A stretch of DNA of 64,000 bases. It comes from an uncultured Duncaniella sp. GTDB lineage: Bacteria; Bacteroidota; Bacteroidia; Bacteroidales; Muribaculaceae. Location of the stretch: the NCBI GenBank assembly GCA_910576785.1, contig CAJTJG010000009.1, positions 57,837 through 121,836 of the forward strand. Reading direction: 5' to 3'. Numbering within the stretch: position 1 is the first letter of the stretch; every line of letters starts with the position of its first letter. Positions 1 through 8,200 of the stretch are shown here, piece after piece. A program made the translations under genes and the position numbers. The notes beneath the pieces are model-generated. The model searched no databases. It saw nothing but the letters and a program-made list of their open reading frames with translations, and was not told the DNA's origin.

Positions 1-1
1 A

Positions 2-73
2 AAAGGTGCGAGCAAACTTGTGCTCCGCGATATGGTATGGGACGATGAAGGTTGGCCGGAGTTGAAACCTTGA
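2..73 (+). CDS. C-terminal fragment of a probable GH43 glycoside hydrolase (cut by window edge)
   Basis: An open frame enters from the left edge and stops at TGA 71-73. Its last 23 residues include WDDEGWPEL, which resembles the final strand of GH43 five-bladed propeller enzymes (arabinanases, xylosidases), where a W-D-x-D-G-W-P motif is common. Only this tail is visible, so no catalytic residue can be checked and the family call rests on one motif. Two more GH43 genes lie in the window, which makes the call plausible. Confidence 0.5.
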   Translation, partial: KGASKLVLRDMVWDDEGWPELKP

Positions 74-116
74 TCCTCTTTGACACGATGAGTGGTGACA
101 GAAGGGACTACCGGAA

Positions 117-163
117 TTAAAAAACCACCCCGAGGTATGTCTTTAGACAGTGACACTCGGGGG
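117..163 (-). terminator. Intrinsic terminator of the sigma/membrane-protein pair
   Basis: CCCCGAG (128-134) pairs with CTCGGGG (156-162). Read on the minus strand the hairpin is followed by GGTTTTTTAATT, so it would end transcription of the minus-strand genes that stop at 188. The stem could also slow transcripts arriving from the plus-strand GH43 gene. Confidence 0.6.
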
Positions 164-187
164 GATTCTGTTGATTAGTCATGTTGA

Positions 188-736
188 TTAGTCTATGGCG
201 GTGAGATTGTTAAAATCGCGAATGTTCTGACGTAGTCTTGCAATGCTGAAAATGACCGCTACTATGAGCGCTCCAATTATCAGCCAGACCTTATATTGTG
301 CTACTGACCAAAGATGAGTGAGCAAAAGTGTGAAGAATACAGTAGTTACTGTCAGTCCAACTACTTCTCCTACAAGAGCTGACAGTCTCATGTTCGCAAC
401 TTTTTTCATGGTCACTATCGGAGTGTCGAAAACTAAATTAATTTTCTTGATCTTAGTGTAAAGAATGGCGTACCACAAAGTGGCTATTCCGAGAAAAATG
501 CTCAGAAACAGTTTCAGGCTTTTGGGAAATATTTCGTCGTTGACTTCTCCGATTCCGGTAATCAGAAATACTAGTGAGAGAATCGCGCACATGAGTATTT
601 GTTGACGATACAGCTTTTTTATACGACCTTGTGCCGATTGACATTTGCCGATGTTGAAATTTATAGGTTCACTGCTCTTTCGTGCGAGTATGTTGTCGAG
701 GGTTGACATGCTTTTTTTGAGTTCGTCCAAGTTCAT
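188..736 (-). CDS. Four-helix membrane protein of unknown function, partner of an ECF sigma factor
   Basis: 182 residues. I do not recognise the family. A basic, probably cytoplasmic N-terminus of about 45 residues precedes four hydrophobic stretches at roughly 47-66, 74-95, 118-140 and 147-166. The ATG follows the stop of the sigma factor gene by one base, so the two are almost certainly co-transcribed and translationally coupled. A membrane protein directly after an ECF sigma gene is the usual place for an anti-sigma factor, so it may hold the sigma factor at the membrane; that is inference from position, as no known anti-sigma domain is visible. The pair is visibly more A+T-rich than its neighbours, which hints at transfer. 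Confidence 0.75.
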   Translation of the reverse strand: MNLDELKKSMSTLDNILARKSSEPINFNIGKCQSAQGRIKKLYRQQILMCAILSLVFLITGIGEVNDEIFPKSLKLFLSIFLGIATLWYAILYTKIKKINLVFDTPIVTMKKVANMRLSALVGEVVGLTVTTVFFTLLLTHLWSVAQYKVWLIIGALIVAVIFSIARLRQNIRDFNNLTAID

Positions 737-737
737 A

Positions 738-1232
738 TTATTTCGATTTTGAGATGAGTTTGTTTTTAATTCTATGAAGTTTGGTAGCCACGTTATTCCG
801 CTCTATACCGATAATTTCTGCAATTTCCTCATAGGAATATTCATCGATCCAAAGGAGAATAATAGCCTTCTCAATTGGGAGAAGTTGATTTATCAATTCG
901 TGTAGGGCTGCAAGCTGCTCTGCCTTGCTGTCGTCAGCTTCCGAGGAAATATCGGTAGCCGAGATCTCAAATGGAAGAGTTTCAACCTTTGGCTTATAAT
1001 TGCGGATAGCCATTAAAGCTGAGTTTACAGCGACACGATATACCCATGTGGAAAGTTTGCTCGCACCCCTGAATTGCTCCAAACCCAACCAAATGTTGGT
1101 AAGGATTTCCTGACGTAAATCCTCGTAAGGAACTTTCGGGGTTGCATAGGCCCAGCAGACCTTGTTGATAATTCGAGAGTGCTCCTTTATAAAGGAGTTG
1201 AACTCCATTTGCGTTTTTGGTGGACTTTCCAT
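738..1232 (-). CDS. ECF-family RNA polymerase sigma factor
   Basis: 164 residues from the chosen ATG. Region 2 (about residues 10-75) has the motif DLRQEILTNIWLGLEQFRG and the promoter-melting segment STWVYRVAVNSAL. Region 4 (about 110-160) has LPIEKAIILLWIDEYSYEEI followed by a helix-turn-helix. It should direct core polymerase to a small regulon. An upstream in-frame TTG at 1262 would add 10 residues, but the ATG at 1232 has AGGGAA just before it and is preferred. The next gene encodes a membrane protein that may be its anti-sigma factor. Coding sequence is A+T-richer than the surrounding genes. Confidence 0.88.
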   Translation of the reverse strand: MESPPKTQMEFNSFIKEHSRIINKVCWAYATPKVPYEDLRQEILTNIWLGLEQFRGASKLSTWVYRVAVNSALMAIRNYKPKVETLPFEISATDISSEADDSKAEQLAALHELINQLLPIEKAIILLWIDEYSYEEIAEIIGIERNNVATKLHRIKNKLISKSK

Positions 1233-1317
1233 TTCCCTGATGTTTTGTAACGTTAGGTGCAAAACTGCTCCTAAAAATTACACTCACCTCAAAATATTTT
1301 TCACACACGCACATAAT

Positions 1318-1349
1318 CTCCATATCTACAAGCAATTATAGATATGGAG
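1318..1349. repeat. Perfect 11-bp inverted repeat
   Basis: CTCCATATCTA (1318-1328) and TAGATATGGAG (1339-1349) are exact inverted copies around a 10-base loop. It lies after the stop of the DUF4249 gene and upstream of the sigma gene on the same strand. No clear T-run follows on the minus strand (ATTATGTG), so it may be a weak terminator or a binding site upstream of the sigma gene. Confidence 0.6.
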
Positions 1350-1380
1350 GTTTTAATGCCGTTTGTGTCTTTTCAAATAT

Positions 1381-2373
1381 TCAGATACTCTTTTCCAGAA
1401 ATTCGCTAAGATCTATCCTATATACCGATATGGTCCTCGCCGCAACGACTCCGGCGCCGGTCGAGACATTACTGTAGCCCCACACCGCGTCACCAAGGCC
1501 GGTACTGCCGATATCGGTCACGGCTCCATTGTTGACATGCCACACAAAGTTCTCCCAATCATAGAAGCTTCCCGACACGGTCGACATGACAACATGGATA
1601 CCGCTGTCGAACAGCTGTTCGTCGTATTTCATGCTCCTCACATTATAGCCCATGTTATCATAACGGATATGGAGCGTATACTCACTTCCCGAAAACTGCC
1701 GGTCGGTGAAAAATGTGAATCCATCAGGATCACTTCCGTTGATGGCATCTATCACCTCCGTATGTTCCGAAAATATCGGCTCGGCCCTGTAATTGAGCTG
1801 TCCGGTATACATGTCCACACGTGATCCCATCAGCATGCCACTGTCATCATCCATGCCGGGATAATAGACCGCCGCAGCATAATGGTAGTAATCGGCCACT
1901 TCGGCCCGGTCGCATACGGTGATGTCGGCTGACAGGTTGAAACGGATGTCGGCGTTCATCTCCCACTCCGGCCTGGTATTGGACCATCTTTCAGTTAGCT
2001 CTGCATTCCAGACTATAGGCTTTATCTCGATTCTGCGGGGCACTGTGACCTCGGCCTCGGCCATACCGTATTTCCCGCTTTCGGCCACAATCCTGATCCT
2101 GTCTCCTTCCTGCGCGCGATACTCATCATCTACAGCCGTACCATTGACATATACTGTCACCACGGCATCGTCCACATCATGATTCTGCCATGAATCAATG
2201 TCTGTGTAGAGCCATGTACGAGTGACATCGACTTCGATAGTCTCACCGGCCGTGATCATCGAGTTAAGACACAATACGGGCTTCGTGTCCACATCAGGGG
2301 TGAAATCCTCGTAGCATCCGGTCATCAGCATAGGGGCAATGACCGCGAGCGGTATATATCTCAAAATTGCCAT
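1381..2373 (-). CDS. DUF4249-type lipoprotein, TonB-receptor partner
   Basis: 330 residues. A lipoprotein signal peptide ends MLMTGC with Cys20 as the lipidated residue. The opening of the mature part (PDVDTKPVLCLNSMITAGET) and the later Ig-like strands match the DUF4249 family of Bacteroidetes surface lipoproteins, which are nearly always encoded just downstream of a TonB-dependent receptor with an N-terminal STN domain. The likely role is a surface component acting with that receptor in uptake; the ligand is unknown. The ATG lies inside the end of the receptor gene (13-base overlap), so translation is coupled. Last gene of the operon headed by the sigma factor at 6387. Confidence 0.83.
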   Translation of the reverse strand: MAILRYIPLAVIAPMLMTGCYEDFTPDVDTKPVLCLNSMITAGETIEVDVTRTWLYTDIDSWQNHDVDDAVVTVYVNGTAVDDEYRAQEGDRIRIVAESGKYGMAEAEVTVPRRIEIKPIVWNAELTERWSNTRPEWEMNADIRFNLSADITVCDRAEVADYYHYAAAVYYPGMDDDSGMLMGSRVDMYTGQLNYRAEPIFSEHTEVIDAINGSDPDGFTFFTDRQFSGSEYTLHIRYDNMGYNVRSMKYDEQLFDSGIHVVMSTVSGSFYDWENFVWHVNNGAVTDIGSTGLGDAVWGYSNVSTGAGVVAARTISVYRIDLSEFLEKSI

Positions 2374-4787
2374 GTATATGATATTGAAGGGATAAGTGGC
2401 AGAAATTTGACTTTCTGGAAAACCGGTCCATAGGGACTTTTGTCGGAGTAGCTCAGTCGCACCGCCACAGTATTGATATGATTGTAGGCATTGTATATGC
2501 CGAAGGTCCAGTATCCGCGTTTGTTCCTCACCATACAGGAGAGATCAAGACGATGGTAGAACGGGAGCTGATAGTTGTTTATATCAGCCCGCAGCGATGT
2601 GGCATATCCGGAGCCATACACATGATCCATGCCGAGTGTCGGTGTATCCCACACTTGCGTGAGGAGTGTGAACCTGTTGCCCGAATGGCCGGTCCATGAG
2701 GCGTTGAGCTGAACCTTGTCACTTATCTTCCAGTTCAGAAGCACATTAACTGTATGCCTGTTGTCAAAACGGGCAGGGAATCTCTTTCCGCCGTTCTTGT
2801 CGGCGAATCGCCGGTCAGCCCAGCCGAGTGAATATGATATATGGCCCGTGATACGGCCTGACATCTTCTCAATCTTTATGTCGAGCCCTTTGGCAGAACC
2901 CTCTCCGGAGGTGAGGCGGGCATCCCATATCTCCATGGGCGGTTTGAGGTAATACTCTTCCTGATAGTCAAGTATATGCCGCATTTTCTTGTAATAACAT
3001 TCCGCCGACAGACTGTAGGCATGACTTTCCGGTTCCCAATAGACTCCGAGCGAGACCTTATCAGCAGTCTGGGGCTTGAATCGTCCGGCCACAGGCACCC
3101 ACTGGTCGGTGGGGAGCGACAGATAACTCGTGCGGAGCTGATGCACATACTGGACAGTACGTGTGTAGGCTCCCTTCACCGCTACCCTATCCGATGGCCG
3201 ATAGTTCACGGAGAGCCGCGGAGACACACCTCCTGCCACTTTGTGGTCGATATGGAACATGGACAGATGCACACCGCCGTTGACATGCAGGCGGGAGCCT
3301 ATGCACCAGTCATCCTCGATATAGGCGTTGACCTCATCCGCGCCGTAAGCCCATGTAGAGTCGCGCGAGGTGCTCTGCGTTGTGTCAAAGGTGTATTTTC
3401 GTGTTGTCCTTGACGGGAGAAACGAATGCCGCGTGTATCCGGCGCCGAAACGTATGCGCATGTCATCCGAGTAGCGCCAGTCAAAATCCCCGCGGAATAT
3501 CCAGTCATTGATATTGTTCTCCGTCTCGACTGACTCACGGGTGGATACCTCGTATGACCTCGTATAGTCATCTCCCTTCATGGTCGAGAAGTATCTCGTA
3601 TAGGCGGCTGTTAATTCTGCAGTCATCGAGTCGTTCAGCCTATGGTTAAGCCCTCCCTGCGCCACCAGGTTGCCCCAATGCATGATATACTCCTCGTCGG
3701 AATACCAATAGTCATCCTCTGTCCCATCCTTTGTGCCCGCTTTAAGACGGTCATTGCCGAAATAGAGGCTTACAAACGCATTTGTTCGGTTGGAAAATCG
3801 ATGGGTCACCTTAGCGTTGAGATCCATGAAATAATAATGGAACTTTGTCTTCTCATCACTATCCGCATTGGCCAGGGCAAGGATAGGAATCGTTATCAGA
3901 TCCACCCACGAGCGCCTCAGTCCCACCAGATAAGTGGTGCGGTTGCCGATCGGGCCGGAAATATTGAATGACGCGGAAGTCAATCCTATTCTCGCCGATC
4001 CGTGATGGCCGTCGCGATCCCCATTCATGAGTCTCACATCCATGACTGACGACAGTCTGCCGTCATACTTGGCAGGGACAGATGACTTGAAAAAATCTAT
4101 GTAGCGGATTATATCCGGATTGAATGCCGAAAACAGTCCTGCGAAATGATCCACATGATACATGGGCACATTGTCGAGCATATACAGATTCTCATCGGCT
4201 TCTCCGCCATGCACATGCATGCCGGCCAACCCCTCTGTGCCTTCAGTGACTCCCGGAAGAGTGTGCAATGCCTTTATCACATCATTCTCCCCCAGAAGTG
4301 CGGGAGTGTTGCGCACATCTTCGGCTGTTATCTTCTTAGCCCCGATCTCGGCTGTCTCCACCTCGGGAGCCTCAAGCCGAGACACAACGACCACCTCGTC
4401 AAGCTGCGTCACCGCAGGAATAGCCTCTGCGGTCATGGACACAGGTGATGCCACGACACCTGATGTTACCGCTACTGACTCCTGAGAGCGACGCTTACGC
4501 TTGCTCTTCAGCACCACTTTGTCCTTCTTGATACGATATTCTATATCAGAACCTCTGAACATTTTTTCAAGAACTGTGCCGAGCGGTGTGTCAACAGCCG
4601 TAAGCGTCACGGTCATATCCTCGAGTATCTCGGACGGATACACGAAATTCTTGCCGGTCTGCTCCATAAGGCCACGGAACACCTCCGCCGCCGGACGCTC
4701 CACAACATCGACAGTGACATTCTGACCGACACACGTCAGCACTCCGCACACCGTCATGTACAGTATAAAAAAAACAATCCTTGTCAT
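2361..4787 (-). CDS. TonB-dependent outer-membrane receptor with N-terminal STN signalling domain
   Basis: 808 residues. Signal peptide residues 1-21. Residues about 22-97 form an STN (secretin/TonB short N-terminal) domain, the part that talks to a FecR-type anti-sigma factor in transducing receptors. A TonB-box-like LDEVVVVS lies near residue 130, the plug domain follows (PGVTEGTEGLAGMHVHGG, LDNVPMYHVDHFAG), then a 22-strand barrel ending in YTWQF with the terminal aromatic expected of outer-membrane barrels. The CarboxypepD-regulatory-like domain common in such receptors is absent; a low-complexity linker replaces it. It overlaps the preceding FecR-like gene by ATGA. Together with that gene and the ECF sigma factor it should form a trans-envelope signalling and uptake system; the substrate cannot be read from sequence. 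Confidence 0.9.
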   Translation of the reverse strand: MTRIVFFILYMTVCGVLTCVGQNVTVDVVERPAAEVFRGLMEQTGKNFVYPSEILEDMTVTLTAVDTPLGTVLEKMFRGSDIEYRIKKDKVVLKSKRKRRSQESVAVTSGVVASPVSMTAEAIPAVTQLDEVVVVSRLEAPEVETAEIGAKKITAEDVRNTPALLGENDVIKALHTLPGVTEGTEGLAGMHVHGGEADENLYMLDNVPMYHVDHFAGLFSAFNPDIIRYIDFFKSSVPAKYDGRLSSVMDVRLMNGDRDGHHGSARIGLTSASFNISGPIGNRTTYLVGLRRSWVDLITIPILALANADSDEKTKFHYYFMDLNAKVTHRFSNRTNAFVSLYFGNDRLKAGTKDGTEDDYWYSDEEYIMHWGNLVAQGGLNHRLNDSMTAELTAAYTRYFSTMKGDDYTRSYEVSTRESVETENNINDWIFRGDFDWRYSDDMRIRFGAGYTRHSFLPSRTTRKYTFDTTQSTSRDSTWAYGADEVNAYIEDDWCIGSRLHVNGGVHLSMFHIDHKVAGGVSPRLSVNYRPSDRVAVKGAYTRTVQYVHQLRTSYLSLPTDQWVPVAGRFKPQTADKVSLGVYWEPESHAYSLSAECYYKKMRHILDYQEEYYLKPPMEIWDARLTSGEGSAKGLDIKIEKMSGRITGHISYSLGWADRRFADKNGGKRFPARFDNRHTVNVLLNWKISDKVQLNASWTGHSGNRFTLLTQVWDTPTLGMDHVYGSGYATSLRADINNYQLPFYHRLDLSCMVRNKRGYWTFGIYNAYNHINTVAVRLSYSDKSPYGPVFQKVKFLPLIPSISYTWQF

Positions 4788-5239
4788 TGCTCCGCGATGT
4801 ACATCTCTGTTCCAAGTATATCATTTATGGTCATGACCAGATCGGCCGCTGTGCCCTCATAGTTGAGTGTCAGACGATAGTCCGCGGCATTGTCGGGCAT
4901 ATCCATTACCTCCACGCCATACACGGCGCGTATGCGGTCAATGACTATAGGGAGCGGGACATTCTCGAAGTCAATCACCTTAACCTCGCCTGTCACCGGA
5001 GCATTGTCCATCCCCGTGGATATCTCAGCCGGAGCCTGCGGGCGGTCATACAGTCTGTAAAGCACCGTGGCTGTCGCCGACAGAATAACTATGGCCGCCA
5101 CCGCGGCGGCTGCCCTGAGCCGGCGCAGACTATGTCCGGTCGACACGATGCCAAGCCGTCGCCACCCCTCGTCGGGCGAGAACAGACCTTTCCGGTAATG
5201 TCTGGCCACGAATCTTATTTCTTCATCATTACTTTTCAT
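4784..5239 (-). CDS. Compact FecR-like anti-sigma protein (DUF4974 domain)
   Basis: 151 residues from ATG 5239 (an upstream TTG at 5248 is less likely). An N-terminal cytoplasmic segment with FVARHYRKGLFSPDEGWRRL resembles the sigma-binding end of FecR proteins, one membrane helix follows at about 42-60, and residues about 85-150 (VKVIDFENVPLPIVIDRIRA onward) match the DUF4974 domain found at the C-terminus of Bacteroidetes FecR proteins. The central FecR beta domain is missing, so the protein is about half the normal length. It should hold the ECF sigma factor of this operon inactive and receive the signal from the receptor STN domain. The start lies 5 bases after the barrel gene, and the stop overlaps the receptor start. 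Confidence 0.78.
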   Translation of the reverse strand: MKSNDEEIRFVARHYRKGLFSPDEGWRRLGIVSTGHSLRRLRAAAAVAAIVILSATATVLYRLYDRPQAPAEISTGMDNAPVTGEVKVIDFENVPLPIVIDRIRAVYGVEVMDMPDNAADYRLTLNYEGTAADLVMTINDILGTEMYIAEQ

Positions 5240-5244
5240 AACTC

Positions 5245-5814
5245 TCAAAAATCAATACCTATCCTGAACGAGAAAAAAGCCTTGGAATCAAACCGTGTTT
5301 TTACATCTGTTACATACCATCCCTCACCATCAGGCGTCTGGGCAATGTCATACTCGTCAACATGACTCCACTTGAGCGTGAGTCCGGCGCTGATATTCAC
5401 GCCACACTTGCGCCCCCAGTTGAACCTGTAGCCCACGGAGGGCGAGAGGTACGGGCCTCCCCCATCGGTGAGCGAGAAACCGGCACGCAGATCGCCGAAC
5501 GGAGTGTACTTGCCGAACTTCTGGTCAGTGCGGGCTTGAATAAACACAGGGAGGATGTAACCATTGTATTTCCGGCTGTGCTCTATGGATAAGCCTGCTC
5601 CAAGGAAGAAATTGGGATTGAACTGGAAACCATGCGAGGTGGATATCCCGGAAAAATAACACGTCTCGCTTTTCTCACCCGTCCAATAATAGAACTCATA
5701 GGATGTGATGCTGTTGTTCCACTCAGCAAAACCTCTGTAGCCTCGTTCGGGCTGACGGGCTGAAGCCATCAGGGTGACAGCTGCCAAAATCATTGTGATG
5801 AATATACGTCTCAT
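5245..5814 (-). CDS. Small outer-membrane beta-barrel protein within the sigma/receptor operon
   Basis: 189 residues with a signal peptide (about residues 1-19, MILAAVTLMASA) and alternating hydrophobic strands typical of an 8-stranded barrel, for example FNPNFFLGAGLSIEHS and VGYRFNWGRKCGVNISAGL, ending in RIGIDF with a C-terminal Phe. It sits between the sigma factor and the FecR-like gene, an unusual place for such a protein. It could be the surface sensor or a product of the regulon. The function is not known. Confidence 0.75.
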   Translation of the reverse strand: MRRIFITMILAAVTLMASARQPERGYRGFAEWNNSITSYEFYYWTGEKSETCYFSGISTSHGFQFNPNFFLGAGLSIEHSRKYNGYILPVFIQARTDQKFGKYTPFGDLRAGFSLTDGGGPYLSPSVGYRFNWGRKCGVNISAGLTLKWSHVDEYDIAQTPDGEGWYVTDVKTRFDSKAFFSFRIGIDF

Positions 5815-5886
5815 ATCTGTCCTGGTGTTAATTCACACCTATGACGCGTGGGTTTCCAAAAAGTCCTATGCCAACCACAAAATTTT

Positions 5887-6387
5887 TCACAAAAAAGGCA
5901 GGAAGAATGGTTTATGCCTCATTGACAGCGCCCCACGCAGCTCCGCATAAGCCTTAGTCATCTGATTCTTTACTGTTTTCACTGATATACCGAGCTCCGA
6001 TGCTATCTCCTCCTGCGACAAACCGTCGCGCTTGCTCAACAGAAACACCTCCCTGCACCGCTGCGGCAGACGGTCAATGGCGCTCCATATCCGTGCGTCT
6101 CTCTCGGAGGTGTCGATGGCCTCATCGATAGTCTCAGGCATCTGTTCCACCCCTACCGTCTCCTTGCGGCTACGCAGGTGACTTATGCACTCATTGCGCA
6201 CGCACATGTAAATGTATGACTTGAAATCAGCCACTTCCTTACCGTCTCTCACCGCCTCCCACGCACGGATGAATGTCTCCTGCACCACATCCTCCGCATC
6301 ATCGGCATCACCGACTATGCGGAGAGCATACATGCCCAGCGGCAGATATAACTTCCTGAACAGGATCTCAAACTCCTTTACTGTCAT
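5887..6387 (-). CDS. ECF sigma factor (RpoE type) heading the receptor operon
   Basis: 166 residues. Region 2 carries DADDAEDVVQETFIRAWEAV and the melting segment FKSYIYMCVRNECISHLR. Region 4 carries LPQRCREVFLLSKRDGLSQE and a helix-turn-helix (IASELGISVKTVKNQMTKA). It matches the Bacteroidetes FecI-like sigma-70 family. It is the first of five same-strand genes ending at 1381, with the anti-sigma, receptor and lipoprotein genes downstream, so it most likely controls its own operon and possibly others. The -7 box TAATTTTG (6420 to 6413) lies just upstream. Confidence 0.9.
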   Translation of the reverse strand: MTVKEFEILFRKLYLPLGMYALRIVGDADDAEDVVQETFIRAWEAVRDGKEVADFKSYIYMCVRNECISHLRSRKETVGVEQMPETIDEAIDTSERDARIWSAIDRLPQRCREVFLLSKRDGLSQEEIASELGISVKTVKNQMTKAYAELRGALSMRHKPFFLPFL

Positions 6388-6464
6388 TGGTAGGGTAAGA
6401 TGTTTTGCTGTACAAAATTACTACCTGATGATCCAAATATCTCCCAATATACATATTTTAACCA

Positions 6465-6496
6465 TTTGTCCATCCGGAAAGGATTGATTACCTTTG
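6465..6496 (+). promoter_or_regulatory. Bacteroidetes-type promoter of the GH43 gene
   Basis: TTTG (6465-6468), a 20-base spacer, and TACCTTTG (6489-6496), matching the TTTG / TAnnTTTG consensus used by the primary sigma factor of Bacteroidetes. The GH43 start codon follows at 6524. Confidence 0.65.
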
Positions 6497-6523
6497 CATA
6501 ACCATACGCCATATCAATATAAC

Positions 6524-7867
6524 ATGAAAAACCTGTTTCGACTATTGCCGATCATCGGACTTATATGTTTTGAATCCATCGCCGGTACAATCAGCGATGA
6601 CAGCATCATCATAAACGGCGTGCCTTGGTATGACCAGCGCGACAGCATCGTATCCGCCCATGGCGCCAACATCATCCAAGCCAATGGAAGATACTATATG
6701 TTCGGAGAGTTCAAGACCGACTCAGCCAATGTATTCACCGGTTTCAGCTGTTATTCATCCGCTGACCTCGCCAACTGGACCTTCGAGCGCATAGCTATGA
6801 AGCAACAGCCCGATGGCCGGATGGGACCGGCACGCATAGGCGAACGGCCAAAAGTGATACGCAGCTCCTCTACAGGAGAATACATCATGATAATGCATTC
6901 CGACGACATGCGCTACAAGGATCCATGCACCACCTATGCCACATCTAAGGAAATAAACGGCGAATATACTTTCCGCGGGCCACTGCTATACAATGGAAAA
7001 CCCATCAGGAAATGGGACATCGGGACATTCACCGACTCGGACGGACGGTCATATCTGCTTGTGCACCATGGAGCTATATACAGGTTTGCGGAGGACTGCC
7101 ACACACTTGACTCCTGTATGTGCGAGGGGGTGAAAGGTGTGGGAGAATCACCCGCCATGCTGCACCGCAATGGCCGTTACTACTGGTTTTCGAGCCATAC
7201 CACATCATGGGAACGGAATGACAATATGTATGTCACATCCCGATCGCTATCAGGACCGTGGGAGCGACATGACAATTTTGCTCCTATAGGGTCAAACACA
7301 TGGAATTCACAGACAACCTTCATACTTCCGGTCATAAATGGCCGGGACACCACGTTCATGTATATGGGCGACAGATGGTCCTTTCCCCGTCAGCGCAGCG
7401 CGGCCACATATGTATGGCTCCCTTTGCAATGGAATGACGACGAGCCATCTCTGCCTGTGTATTGGGAAATCTGGTCAGCTTCAGTGATGGCACCAGTGGC
7501 TCCGGCAATGGCACCGAACAAAGACTTCGCCTGGTGCGCACATGCCTCTGGCGAAGAGACCACCGTCCCCTTACATATTGCCGATCAAGGCAGAATATAT
7601 CTCAAGGGGCATACCGACGATACCGGAGGATATGCCGAACTGTCAATAACTGACAGTGACGGCCATACACATGTATCGACCTACGTAGACTTCTACTCCC
7701 TCAACCCAGCCGACGGGCTGCGCTACATATCACCCCGCCTGCCAAAAGGGGAATATACACTGCGCATAAAAGTCTCTGATATGAGATCCAACTGGAGCGA
7801 CAAGAAGCGCAACCTCTATGGAAGCAAAGGCAACACTGTGCACATCAGCGAAGTGGGAACAATGTAG
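6524..7867 (+). CDS. GH43-family exo-galactanase-like glycoside hydrolase
   Basis: 447 residues from the ATG at 6524; an upstream TTG at 6494 lies inside the promoter and is rejected. A signal peptide covers about residues 1-20. The opening of the mature protein (VSAHGANIIQANGRYYMFGE) is the hallmark of the GH43 branch that includes exo-beta-1,3-galactanases and beta-galactofuranosidases, where A-H-G-A and Y-Y-x-F-G-E shape the active site. Later blade motifs include WDIGTFTDSDG and GVGESPAMLHRNGRYYWFSS, the latter probably holding the catalytic acid Glu. After the propeller, about 110 residues from roughly 340 form a beta-rich accessory domain. It would release galactose-type sugars from plant glycans in the periplasm; the exact linkage is uncertain. 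Single gene with its own promoter, divergent from the sigma operon. Confidence 0.82.
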   Translation: MKNLFRLLPIIGLICFESIAGTISDDSIIINGVPWYDQRDSIVSAHGANIIQANGRYYMFGEFKTDSANVFTGFSCYSSADLANWTFERIAMKQQPDGRMGPARIGERPKVIRSSSTGEYIMIMHSDDMRYKDPCTTYATSKEINGEYTFRGPLLYNGKPIRKWDIGTFTDSDGRSYLLVHHGAIYRFAEDCHTLDSCMCEGVKGVGESPAMLHRNGRYYWFSSHTTSWERNDNMYVTSRSLSGPWERHDNFAPIGSNTWNSQTTFILPVINGRDTTFMYMGDRWSFPRQRSAATYVWLPLQWNDDEPSLPVYWEIWSASVMAPVAPAMAPNKDFAWCAHASGEETTVPLHIADQGRIYLKGHTDDTGGYAELSITDSDGHTHVSTYVDFYSLNPADGLRYISPRLPKGEYTLRIKVSDMRSNWSDKKRNLYGSKGNTVHISEVGTM

Positions 7868-7910
7868 ACGGCAGTACATTATAATGGATCAGCGGACAGG
7901 GGCGGTTGGG

Positions 7911-7933
7911 GATCAGCGGTTGGTGCGCTGATC
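7911..7933. repeat. 8-bp inverted repeat after the GH43 gene
   Basis: GATCAGCG (7911-7918) and CGCTGATC (7926-7933) are exact inverted copies, and another GGATCAGCGG lies at about 7887. No T-run follows, so a terminator role for the GH43 gene is only possible. Confidence 0.35.
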
Positions 7934-7958
7934 TGTCAATCGCGGAGGGGGGGAATGC

Positions 7959-7991
7959 AAAAGCCACTGCAACTACGTGAGTTACAGCGGC
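7959..7991 (-). terminator. Terminator of the tRNA transcript
   Basis: GCCACTGCAACT (7963-7974) pairs with AGTTACAGCGGC (7980-7991) with two mismatches. On the minus strand a short TTTT follows, which suits the end of the tRNA-Thr/tRNA-Ser transcript. Confidence 0.45.
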
Positions 7992-8009
7992 TCCATCTGC
8001 ATGGTTGAG

Positions 8010-8094
8010 CGGAAAGAGAGGGATTCGAACCCCCGGAGGTGTGACCCTCAACGGTTTTCAAGACCGCCGCAATCGACCACTCTGCCATCTTTCC
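8010..8094 (-). tRNA. tRNA-Ser (anticodon TGA)
   Basis: 85 bases. The minus strand starts GGAAAGATGGCAGAGTGG and ends CTCTTTCC plus a G discriminator, giving a complete acceptor stem. The anticodon loop CTTGAAA places TGA at the anticodon, and the long variable arm (GTTGAGGGTCACACCTC region) is typical of serine tRNAs. It lies 15 bases downstream of tRNA-Thr on the same strand. CCA is not encoded. Confidence 0.93.
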
Positions 8095-8109
8095 TTATAT
8101 TTCAATCAG

Positions 8110-8182
8110 AGCCGCGAGTGGGACTCGAACCCACGACCTTTTCGTTACGAATGAAATGCTCTACCAACTGAGCTATTGCGGC
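8110..8182 (-). tRNA. tRNA-Thr (anticodon CGT)
   Basis: 73 bases. Acceptor stem GCCGCAA/..GCGGC, D arm GCTCAGTTGGTAGAGC, anticodon loop TTCGTAA (anticodon CGT, reading ACG) and T arm GTGGGTTCGAGTCCCAC. The bottom pair of the anticodon stem (31-39) is A-C rather than Watson-Crick. First gene of the two-tRNA transcript. Confidence 0.92.
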
Positions 8183-8200
8183 TTTTCCTCATTTGCGGTG

